Assembly (NCBI GenBank): GCA_027297845.1
Contig: JAPUHG010000032.1
Span: 1 to 5,828 of the forward strand
Direction of reading: 5' to 3'
DNA length: 5,828 nucleotides
Origin: Gammaproteobacteria bacterium
GTDB taxonomy: Bacteria; Pseudomonadota; Gammaproteobacteria; Steroidobacterales; MnTg04
Shown piece by piece: positions 1 to 5,781 of the stretch. The notes beneath the pieces are model-generated. The model was given only the letters and a program-made list of their open reading frames with translations. It searched no databases and had not been told where the DNA came from. Made by a program: the position numbers and the translations under genes. How positions within the stretch are numbered: the stretch's first letter is position 1; each line of letters starts with the position of its first letter.

Positions 1-771
1 GGCATCCAGCCAGACATAGAAAAACTTGTTGTCTTCACCTGGAATTTCAAAACCGAAATAGGGGGCGTCTCTCGAGATGTCCCAATCCCTCAGGCCGGCT
101 TCAAACCATACCTCCAGCTTGTTGACGATGCTGGAGTGCAACCGCCCGCTGTGAATCCATTCACGCAGCATGATCGAAAAATCGGCAAGTTTGAAAAACA
201 GGTGCTCGGATTCTTTTTCCACCGGTGGCTTTCCGGAAACGACCGAAACCGGGTTGACCAGCTCGGATGGCGAGTAGGTTGCGAAGCAGACCTCGCAACT
301 GTCTCCATATTGGTCATCCGCACCGCACCGGGGGCAATTACCGCGGACATAACGGTCGGGGAGAAACATTTTGCGTTCTTCATCGAAGGCCTGGCGGATG
401 TTTTTCCTGTCGATATGACCGTTTTTGACCAGGGCGGCGTAGATACCCTCGACGAGTTCACGATTCTCATCGGAATGAGTACTGTGAAAGTTATCCATTT
501 CAATATGGAAATCCGCAAAGTCCTGCCGATTGCTTTCGGCGACGCGTTCAACCAGTTCTTCCGGTGTGATGCCCTCCCTTTCCGCGGTCAGCATGATCGG
601 TGTGCCGTGGGCGTCGCTGGCACAGACGAACAGGCAATCATTGCCGCGGAGTTTCTGGAAGCGGACCCAGATATCGGTCTGCACATGCTCGAGCATATGA
701 CCGAGGTGCAGGGGGCCATTCGCGTAAGGCAGGGCGCTGCTCACCAGGATCTGGCGTTTCTTATTACTCAT
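1..771 (-). CDS. metG: Methionyl-tRNA synthetase, N-terminal part (3' end beyond window)
   Basis: This cytoplasmic enzyme charges tRNA-Met with methionine for initiation and elongation. Only the first 257 codons are present; the frame is open at base 1 and ends in WLDA. The class I HIGH signature appears as HLGH at residues 22-25, after ALPYANG at 13-19. DAHGTP lies at 53-58. A zinc knuckle has Cys146, Cys149, Cys159 and Cys162 (CPRC...CEVC). WDISRDAPYFGFEIP at 230-244 and the Trp254 region that corresponds to the methionine-pocket Trp of E. coli MetRS are also present. The KMSKS loop, anticodon-binding domain and any C-terminal dimerisation domain must lie to the left. The ATG at 771-769 is the first start after an in-frame TAA at 780-778. 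No strong Shine-Dalgarno is visible. It lies 73 bp downstream of the second pilT-like gene, on the same strand, and is probably functionally unrelated to it. The family assignment is essentially certain. Confidence 0.97.
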   Translation of the reverse strand, partial: MSNKKRQILVSSALPYANGPLHLGHMLEHVQTDIWVRFQKLRGNDCLFVCASDAHGTPIMLTAEREGITPEELVERVAESNRQDFADFHIEMDNFHSTHSDENRELVEGIYAALVKNGHIDRKNIRQAFDEERKMFLPDRYVRGNCPRCGADDQYGDSCEVCFATYSPSELVNPVSVVSGKPPVEKESEHLFFKLADFSIMLREWIHSGRLHSSIVNKLEVWFEAGLRDWDISRDAPYFGFEIPGEDNKFFYVWLDA

Positions 772-829
772 TGTATTTTAGTTTTCCAGCGCCTGATGTT
801 TCTGTTAGGCCGATAGAGGGTAGGGCCGG

Positions 830-840
830 ATTATGCCACA
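830..840 (-). promoter_or_regulatory. Candidate extended -10 promoter for metG
   Basis: On the minus strand the word TGTGGCATAAT lies just past the stop codon of the upstream pilT-like gene. It reads as an extended -10 (TGn followed by CATAAT, -10 hexamer at 835-830). It would start transcription near 823, about 50 nt before the metG ATG. No recognisable -35 hexamer is present 16-18 bp upstream, which is tolerable for extended -10 promoters. The identical 11-mer occurs upstream of the kinase gene. This is inferred from sequence alone; read-through from the pilT-like genes could also supply metG. Confidence 0.35.
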
Positions 841-844
841 AGGG

Positions 845-1921
845 TCAGCCATTTCGTTGTGCATCCAGGTTCCTGATCTCCTTGAATTTTTTCTTGTCCA
901 GCGACTTCATATAGGCCTCTTCTGCAGAGATCGTCCCCTTGTTGTAAAGAGCCATCAGTGAGCCGTCCATCGTGCACATGCCGACACCTGCGCTGCTCGC
1001 CATGGTGTTTTCCAGTTGATCCAGTTTGCCCTGGCGGATCAGATTGGCAATCGCTGCGTTGTTGATCAGTATGTCCAGCGCAGCGACCCGGCCATCCTTG
1101 TCGCATCGTTTGACCAGTTGCTGTGAAATTACGCCGACCAGTGAGGTCGAGAGCATCGACCGAACCGGCCCTTGCTTGTCCGCCGGGAAGGCATGGACGA
1201 TCCGGTCGACCGTGGCGGCCGCGCCGTTGGTGTGCAGCGTGCCCATGACGAGGATTCCCATTTCCGCAGCGGTAACCGCGATGCTCATCGTTTCCAGGTC
1301 GCGCATTTCGCCAACCAGTACGACGTCGGGGTCCTCCCTCAACGCTGACTTCAGGGCGGATGCAAAACTCTCAGTGTGCGCCCCGATTTCTCTTTGGCTA
1401 ATCAGGCAATTCACCCGCTTGTGAATAAACTCGATCGGGTCTTCGATCGTAATAATATGACCCTGGATTCGTTTGTTGATGGAGTCGATCATCGCTGCAA
1501 GCGTTGTCGATTTGCCGGACCCGGTCTTGCCGGTGACCAGGATCAGGCCACTTGACGATCGGCAGAGCTGGCTCACTGCCGCCGGCATGCCAAGATCCAC
1601 CATGGTCAAGGTCTTGCTTGGAATAGTCCTGAAAACACCACCCAGACCACCAAGGTGGCGGAAAACATTGACGCGAAACCGTGCAACGCCGTCCAGCGTA
1701 TAGGCAAAGTCGGCGCCATCTCTTTTTTCCAGCCCTTTCCTGGCCTTCCGGGTCATGATATGGCCCAGTTCGGTCTCGGCCTCTTCCTGGCTAATTGGAT
1801 TCGGGCGGAGCGTCTGCAGTTCACCGTATTGCCTGATGCGTGGTGGATCGCCGGCGACAAAATGCAAGTCAGACCCGCTTTTTTCCACCGTCTCCTTTAG
1901 CAATTCCTCGATCACGCTCAC
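845..1921 (-). CDS. pilT: PilT-type type IV pilus retraction ATPase (second paralogue, PilT-B)
   Basis: This is a cytoplasmic ATPase of the PilT/GspE secretion superfamily. Such proteins form hexamers at the base of type IV pili and power pilus retraction. It has 358 residues, close to the usual 345-380. An N-terminal PAS-like domain ends in GVARFRVNVFR (78-88). The RecA-like core holds Walker A GKTGSGKST (131-139, Lys137), the Asp box ITIEDPIEF (157-165), the Walker B region EDPDVVLVGEMRD (196-208) and a His box ending in GTLH (227-230). The C-terminal AIRNLIRE-like motif is AIANLIRQG (290-298). GEMRDLET and FRTIPSK favour PilT over PilU. The first His of the His box (PilT TGHLV) is replaced: the protein reads EMGILV, with Ile223. 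The start is GTG at 1921-1919; an in-frame TAA at 1927-1925 rules out an earlier start, and a GGAG lies 7 nt upstream. The gene follows the first paralogue by 14 bp, so the two are almost certainly cotranscribed. The family call is firm; the exact motor role (retraction motor or accessory) is open. Confidence 0.95.
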   Translation of the reverse strand: MSVIEELLKETVEKSGSDLHFVAGDPPRIRQYGELQTLRPNPISQEEAETELGHIMTRKARKGLEKRDGADFAYTLDGVARFRVNVFRHLGGLGGVFRTIPSKTLTMVDLGMPAAVSQLCRSSSGLILVTGKTGSGKSTTLAAMIDSINKRIQGHIITIEDPIEFIHKRVNCLISQREIGAHTESFASALKSALREDPDVVLVGEMRDLETMSIAVTAAEMGILVMGTLHTNGAAATVDRIVHAFPADKQGPVRSMLSTSLVGVISQQLVKRCDKDGRVAALDILINNAAIANLIRQGKLDQLENTMASSAGVGMCTMDGSLMALYNKGTISAEEAYMKSLDKKKFKEIRNLDAQRNG

Positions 1922-1932
1922 TGATTATCTCC
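1919..1932 (-). promoter_or_regulatory. Ribosome binding site and GTG start of PilT-B
   Basis: On the minus strand, GGAG (1932-1929) is followed by a 7-nt spacer and GTG. The upstream gene's TGA is at 1938-1936, so the RBS sits wholly inside the 14-bp gap. This close packing suggests translational coupling. The non-ATG start may lower output relative to the upstream paralogue, which is inference. Confidence 0.75.
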
Positions 1933-1935
1933 GTT

Positions 1936-3021
1936 TCAGGGTTCGAATTTAGGCATCAGGCTGGTATCGGTGACAAAACGCCGGAACAAGGACTTGTCCT
2001 GCGCAAAGGTCACCGCATGATCCGGGTCGATCTCCTTGGCTTCGATCGCATCGAGCAAAGCCTGGTCGAGCATCTGCATCCCCAGTTTCTTACCCGTTTG
2101 TAACTGGGACGGGATTTGGTGGGTCTGATCGGTTGAAATGAGCTTGGCGATAGCTCGGGTCATGATCATGATTTCCACTATCGCCTTGCGGCCCCTGGAA
2201 TCCGGTGTCCGGACCAGCACCTGAGAGATTACGGCGTTCAGACCCTGGGTCAGAAATGCTTTGGTTTGCTCGCGCAGCTCTGCCGGCAGGGCGTCGATCA
2301 TCCTGTCGATGGTTTTTACCGCGCCGGTCGTATGCAGCGTGCCCAGGACCAAGTGCCCGGTTTCGGCGGCTGTCATCGCCATCGAAATGGTTTCCTCATC
2401 GCGCAGTTCACCGACCAGGATTACATCCGGATCCTCGCGCATCGCTGCACGCACGCCATCGGCAAAGGAGTGAATATGGGTGCCCAGTTCCCGCTGGATT
2501 ACCTGCGAGCTCTTACTGCTGTGAACAAATTCGATCGGATCCTCAAGGCTGATGATATTTACCTTACGATTTCGATTGATATAGTCGATCATCGCCGCGA
2601 GCGTGGTTGATTTTCCGGTACCCGTTGAACCCGTGACCAGGATCATGCCCTGGTGATGGTCGCAGAGTGATTTTACGATCGGGGGGAAACCAAGCTTGTC
2701 CAGTGCCGGAACTTCGTCCGGAATGTGCCGGAAGGTTGCACCTACACCGGTATCCTTACGATAAACATTGACCCGGAAACGACCGCCATCTTCACTGACA
2801 TAGGCAAAATCGATGTCGCCACCCTGGTCAAACCTGTCGCGCTGGTTTTCGCTCAGAATTTCCTCGACATATCCTTGCAGTTCAGTGCTGCCAAGTTCGC
2901 GAAAGCGAATTGCAGTTAGATTGCCATGCAGTCTGAGCATTGGCGGAACACCGACCGCGAGGTGGATATCGGAACAGCCCTGCTGCAGACCGAGTTTCAA
3001 AAATGCATCGATTCTCGCCAT
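1936..3021 (-). CDS. pilT: PilT-type type IV pilus ATPase (first paralogue, PilT-A)
   Basis: This is a hexameric motor ATPase of the PilT family, 361 residues, expected at the cytoplasmic base of the type IV pilus. The N-terminal domain contains SDIHLAVGVPPMLRLHG (17-33) and GGRFRVNVYR (79-88). The core has Walker A GSTGTGKST (131-139, Lys137), the Asp box ISLEDPIEFVH (157-167), the Walker B region EDPDVILVGELRD (196-208) and an intact His box TGHLVLGTLHT (221-231). The C-terminal motif that is AIRNLIRE in canonical PilT reads AIAKLISTD (290-298). It lacks the conserved Asn and Arg, which is unusual because this motif is important for retraction in studied PilT proteins. The ATG at 3021-3019 is the first standard start after an in-frame TAG at 3063-3061; an AGGCGG 6 nt upstream is a modest RBS. 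The kinase gene ends 146 bp upstream and the second paralogue starts 14 bp downstream. Gene order and the kinase neighbour differ from the common pilT-pilU pair, and PilU-specific features are not evident. The family is certain; the specific role is inferred. Confidence 0.95.
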   Translation of the reverse strand: MARIDAFLKLGLQQGCSDIHLAVGVPPMLRLHGNLTAIRFRELGSTELQGYVEEILSENQRDRFDQGGDIDFAYVSEDGGRFRVNVYRKDTGVGATFRHIPDEVPALDKLGFPPIVKSLCDHHQGMILVTGSTGTGKSTTLAAMIDYINRNRKVNIISLEDPIEFVHSSKSSQVIQRELGTHIHSFADGVRAAMREDPDVILVGELRDEETISMAMTAAETGHLVLGTLHTTGAVKTIDRMIDALPAELREQTKAFLTQGLNAVISQVLVRTPDSRGRKAIVEIMIMTRAIAKLISTDQTHQIPSQLQTGKKLGMQMLDQALLDAIEAKEIDPDHAVTFAQDKSLFRRFVTDTSLMPKFEP

Positions 3022-3167
3022 CAGTGCCCGCCTGTCGAAATGAATTGCACTTTGCCTGGTCTAATCGGGTCGGTCGAATTTTGAGACGTATGCGCAGCAT
3101 CATCGGTTTCGCCCGATTGTCTGATTATCAATTGAATACACCCCGAATGATTTCAGGGCCTAGAGTA
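3022..3167. other. Intergenic spacer between kinase and PilT-A genes
   Basis: No credible coding sequence is present in these 146 bp. On the minus strand the spacer contains a hairpin just after the kinase stop codon (3158-3141). A further pair of inverted arms, AATCGGG (3063-3069) and CCCGATT (3112-3118), is separated by 42 bp. A shorter competing stem, ATCGG/CCGAT (3102-3106 and 3113-3117), reuses the same right arm. A GATAAT hexamer (3129-3124) lacks a matching -35. I see no convincing promoter and no U-tract terminator, so read-through from the kinase gene is the simplest model. Confidence 0.5.
3141..3158 (-). other. Hairpin immediately after the kinase stop codon
   Basis: In the minus-strand transcript, CCCTGAA, a 4-nt loop ATCA, and TTCGGGG form a 7-bp stem with one G-U pair, starting 9 nt after the kinase TGA. 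It is followed by TGTATTC rather than a run of U, so it does not look like an intrinsic terminator. It could stabilise the kinase mRNA 3' end, attenuate transcription, or do nothing. Confidence 0.4.
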
Positions 3168-5549
3168 TCAAAGGTAGGGGTCCAATGCCTGATAGATATC
3201 ATCCATGGTTTCATGTCTATCCTTCGGATCGAGAGACATGGCTTTGGCGATGACATCGCTAAGTTCCCGGGGAATCTTGTCGTTGACCTCGATGGCCAGT
3301 GCCGCCTTGCCTTGCACGTGCTGGTACATGACTGACATGTGGTCGCCACGGCGGTATGGAGGCACCCCGGTCACCAGTTCATACAAGATGATGCCAAGGC
3401 TGTAGATATCCGCCTGAACATTGACTTTCTTGCCGAGAATCTGCTCCGGCGCCATGTATTTCGGTGAGCCGATGACATAACCGGTCTTGGTGAGCTGGGT
3501 GTCGCCGCTCTTTTGTGCTGCCGCCACGCCAAAATCAACGACTTTCAGTAAGCCCTCCTCATTGATCAGGATATTCGCCGGTTTAAGATCCCGGTGGACA
3601 ATGCCGACAGAGTGAGCGACCGCCATGCCGGTGGCTATGTCACAGGCGAAGCGCGTTGCCTTGTCGATTGCCAACGGTTTTTCGTCAACGACTTCACCGC
3701 CCAGCGTATGCGATGGAAAATATTCCATCGAGATGGCGTAGAGGCCTTGCAGGTGAAGAAAATCATAGATGCGAATGACGTTCTTGTGGCTGATTTTTCT
3801 TGAGTAACGCAGCTCGTGTACGAAGCGCTTGAGCATTTCTTCATCCGATGAAATATTTGGATTAAGAAACTTGAGTACGAGTTGCTCTTCAACCACTTTG
3901 TCTTCGACTAACAACACTGTGCCGAATGCACCCTTACCGATCTGGGTGATGAATTTGTAACGGCCTTCGATCGTATCACCTGGTTTCAGCGTTGTGATAT
4001 CCAGGATCTGGGCTTTCTCGGCCTCCCTGATTACCTCGGCGACATCGGCGCTGTCCATTAACATCGTATGTTCGGGCTCAGCATATTGCGCGACTTCTTC
4101 ATCGGAGAGAACTGCCGTGTCAGAGAAACGCCGTTCGAGTTTCTTTATGGCCCGGTTTGCCGCGCGAATAACAGTTTCGTCACCGTCATTGCTGTGGCTG
4201 GCGATGGCCTTCCGAATGCTGGTTGAATGAGTCGCGTCGGCGATGCTGGACAGAGTCGCCATGGCTTCCAGGCGGATCGCCTTTTCTTCCCGGCCCAGTA
4301 ACGGCAGCAAAATATCGATACACTTTTCATCGCCTAGCTTTCCCAGTGCGCGAATGACAACCGGCATTGCCTTGTGGTTTGATTTCACCATGTCGATCAA
4401 CGCCGGGGTCGCCTTTTTACTGCCAATTGCGGCCAGCGCGTCCACCGCGCGTTCGCTGACCCACCAGTCCTTGTCTTTTGTCGCAGCGATCAGTTTGTCG
4501 ATGGCACGCTCATCGCGGGTTACATTGAGAATTTCGATCGCCGCCCGTCGGATGCCTTCATCGTCGTCACCGATTAGGTCCATTACGGCGTCTACGACCC
4601 GTGGCCCGCCAATTTTTGCCAATGCATCGGCGGCCCGCGAGCGTACCCACCAGTCTTCATCGGAAATTGCGCCGAGCAGGTCCTTGATCGAATTTGAATC
4701 ACCGATTTCATTCAGCACTTCAACGGCAGCACGCCGGACATATTCAGATTCGTCTTTCAGTATATGTATCAGGTACTTGATGGTTTCGGGATGATTGATC
4801 TTGATGACCAGTTCGATTGCCTTGTTCTGTACCTCCAGATCGGGATCGCGCAGCAGACGCACGACCATTTCTACATTGACGTCTCCCTCCATTTGGCTGA
4901 GCCCGGATAGTGCGGCCTGGCGGACCATTTTGTTCTTGTCGGCAAGCTGTTTCTCAAGACAGCGCCTGACCTCGGGTTTGTTGTAGCGATACAGGATGTT
5001 GATGATATGTACCTTGGCAATCGAATCCTTGCCTTCCATGCGTTCGATCAGGTCAGGCACCATGTCTTCTGTGGCAAGACCCGCAATCAAGCCAAAGATC
5101 GCCGCTTTTTCGTGCGCCTCGACCTTGTACGCTATACGCAGAAGCTCATACACATTCAGACGTTTATTGTTGTGTTTGAGGACAGTGAGGACGGCTGCCT
5201 TGTCCGTGTCCGGATCACGAAGTAGTTCCAGCAATAATGAAGGGTCGTACTTATCGCTACTGGTCAAGGCCCAGGCGACGCCAGCGACGACACGCTCGTT
5301 ATTTTCCTTCAGCCCTTCTCCGTAAAGGGGAAAGGTCTTGTCGGTGAGAGTTTGTGACAGGACATCGACATAGGCTACGGTCTGTTTCTGGTTGGCGTGC
5401 GCCAGGGCTTCTAGGACTGGTGGAATTGCGCTGCCGCCAAGGGTGGAGAGCTTATCCAGTGCTTTTAGGGCCGCGGGCGATTCCACCTCTCCAAGTTCCA
5501 TAACCTGGGACACAAGGCGTTCTGCCTTCATAGAAGAAAAAAACTTCAT
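3168..5549 (-). CDS. HEAT-repeat Ser/Thr protein kinase (Hanks type), probable regulator of the adjacent PilT ATPases
   Basis: This 793-residue protein has two parts. Residues about 8-470 form an alpha-helical HEAT (PBS-lyase-like) solenoid, clearest at 205-437, where units recur every 31 residues. Residues about 526-793 form a eukaryotic-like Ser/Thr kinase domain. The kinase has a glycine loop IGKGAFGTV (537-545), ATP-binding Lys560, a helix-C Glu579, and catalytic HRDLKPAN (652-659, with Asp654, Lys656, Asn659). It also has DFG (672-674), APE (700-702), Asp714 in DIYSLG, and Arg778. It should therefore be active. The activation segment contains Thr684, Thr687 and Thr689, candidate autophosphorylation sites. 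A roughly 50-residue acidic linker joins the two parts. No signal peptide or membrane segment is visible and PASTA or FHA domains are absent, so it is probably soluble and cytoplasmic. The ATG at 5549-5547 is the first after an in-frame TGA (5564-5562); Met7 (5531-5529) is an alternative. The first gene downstream encodes a PilT ATPase, which suggests a role in pilus control. The target is not shown by the sequence. Confidence 0.95.
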   Translation of the reverse strand: MKFFSSMKAERLVSQVMELGEVESPAALKALDKLSTLGGSAIPPVLEALAHANQKQTVAYVDVLSQTLTDKTFPLYGEGLKENNERVVAGVAWALTSSDKYDPSLLLELLRDPDTDKAAVLTVLKHNNKRLNVYELLRIAYKVEAHEKAAIFGLIAGLATEDMVPDLIERMEGKDSIAKVHIINILYRYNKPEVRRCLEKQLADKNKMVRQAALSGLSQMEGDVNVEMVVRLLRDPDLEVQNKAIELVIKINHPETIKYLIHILKDESEYVRRAAVEVLNEIGDSNSIKDLLGAISDEDWWVRSRAADALAKIGGPRVVDAVMDLIGDDDEGIRRAAIEILNVTRDERAIDKLIAATKDKDWWVSERAVDALAAIGSKKATPALIDMVKSNHKAMPVVIRALGKLGDEKCIDILLPLLGREEKAIRLEAMATLSSIADATHSTSIRKAIASHSNDGDETVIRAANRAIKKLERRFSDTAVLSDEEVAQYAEPEHTMLMDSADVAEVIREAEKAQILDITTLKPGDTIEGRYKFITQIGKGAFGTVLLVEDKVVEEQLVLKFLNPNISSDEEMLKRFVHELRYSRKISHKNVIRIYDFLHLQGLYAISMEYFPSHTLGGEVVDEKPLAIDKATRFACDIATGMAVAHSVGIVHRDLKPANILINEEGLLKVVDFGVAAAQKSGDTQLTKTGYVIGSPKYMAPEQILGKKVNVQADIYSLGIILYELVTGVPPYRRGDHMSVMYQHVQGKAALAIEVNDKIPRELSDVIAKAMSLDPKDRHETMDDIYQALDPYL
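4239..4937 (-). repeat. Coding region for eight 31-residue HEAT units in the kinase protein
   Basis: The helix-B-like consensus (V/I)R-x-x-A-(A/V)-x-x-L-x-x-(I/L)-G recurs at residues about 205, 237, 268, 299, 330, 361, 391 and 422, a spacing of 31 (once 32) residues, or 93 bp. The units at 299 and 361 begin with DWWV (Trp300-Trp301 and Trp362-Trp363) and are near copies of each other, two units apart. The DNA copies have diverged, so these are old protein repeats, not recent DNA duplications. More degenerate helical pairs extend toward the N-terminus. Confidence 0.85.
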
Positions 5550-5661
5550 AGATTGTGCGTCTCAGTTGTCGTCATTGCGATGATCTCGCTGTCATACGGG
5601 TAAACACATGCCCACGGTGACTTCCCACTGATTTCATGGAGTTTGCACCATCATCTACTGC

Positions 5662-5672
5662 ATTATGCCACA
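5662..5672 (-). promoter_or_regulatory. Candidate extended -10 promoter for the kinase gene
   Basis: The minus strand reads TGTGGCATAAT, giving an extended -10 (TGG preceding CATAAT; hexamer 5667-5662). The 17-bp-spaced -35 position reads CTATTT, which is weak. Transcription would start near 5655, leaving a leader of about 105 nt before the kinase ATG. The same 11-mer precedes metG. Confidence 0.4.
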
Positions 5673-5715
5673 CGGTTGGCAGCAAAATAGCGACCTGAAT
5701 CACAGCGCGCAATTG

Positions 5716-5744
5716 TTCAGAGACAGGCTGGGACAGGTTACAAT
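5716..5744 (+). promoter_or_regulatory. Candidate sigma-70-like promoter for the right-edge gene
   Basis: TTCAGA (5716-5721) and TACAAT (5739-5744) are separated by 17 bp. The -10 matches TATAAT at 5 of 6 positions; the -35 matches TTGACA at 3 of 6. The predicted start near 5751 would leave a 24-31-nt leader before the ATG codons at 5775 and 5782. Confidence 0.35.
5722..5737 (+). repeat. Direct GACAGG pair, 10-bp period
   Basis: GACAGG occurs at 5722-5727 and again at 5732-5737, exactly one helical turn apart, inside the spacer of the candidate plus-strand promoter. The position suits a regulator half-site pair, but two hexamers alone are weak evidence. Confidence 0.3.
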
Positions 5745-5781
5745 GGGTCAGTTTTCTGTGGTTTCTGCATTGCAATGAAAA

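Larger units (their letters stand above)
5550..5774. other. Divergent intergenic region
   Basis: This 225-bp region separates the minus-strand kinase gene from the plus-strand gene at the right edge. It holds candidate promoters in both directions (described separately) and a pair of GACAGG repeats. A 67-codon minus-strand reading frame crosses it (5775-5572) but shows no recognisable domain and no good RBS, so I treat the region as noncoding. The kinase leader would be about 100 nt long if the candidate promoter is right. Confidence 0.6.

Noticed and set aside
136..816. 226-codon plus-strand open frame at the left side
   Set aside because: It is antisense to metG, whose zinc knuckle and HIGH motifs are unmistakable. 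The plus-strand product shows no known domain.
772..844. Possible intrinsic terminator between PilT-B and metG
   Set aside because: Only short GGCC self-pairing is visible, with no stable stem followed by a U-tract in the minus-strand transcript.
845..1921. Calling the second ATPase gene pilU
   Set aside because: The Walker B segment GEMRDLET, the ALREDPDV segment and FRTIPSK follow PilT. PilU typically has GEIRTRES and RQAPDV at these places.
3124..3129. GATAAT as a -10 for a PilT-A promoter
   Set aside because: There is no TG extension and no -35-like hexamer at 15-19 bp upstream.
4243..4794. 183-codon plus-strand open frame
   Set aside because: It is Ser/Ala/Arg-rich and lies antisense to the HEAT repeats; its regularity mirrors the repeats on the other strand.
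5572..5775. 67-codon minus-strand frame upstream of the kinase gene
   Set aside because: No RBS or recognisable domain. It overlaps candidate promoters in both directions.
5743..5778. Eleven-codon leader peptide (MGQFSVVSALQ) ending 3 nt before the ATG at 5782
   Set aside because: Its ATG overlaps the candidate -10 hexamer, so a transcript from that promoter would not contain it, and it has no RBS.
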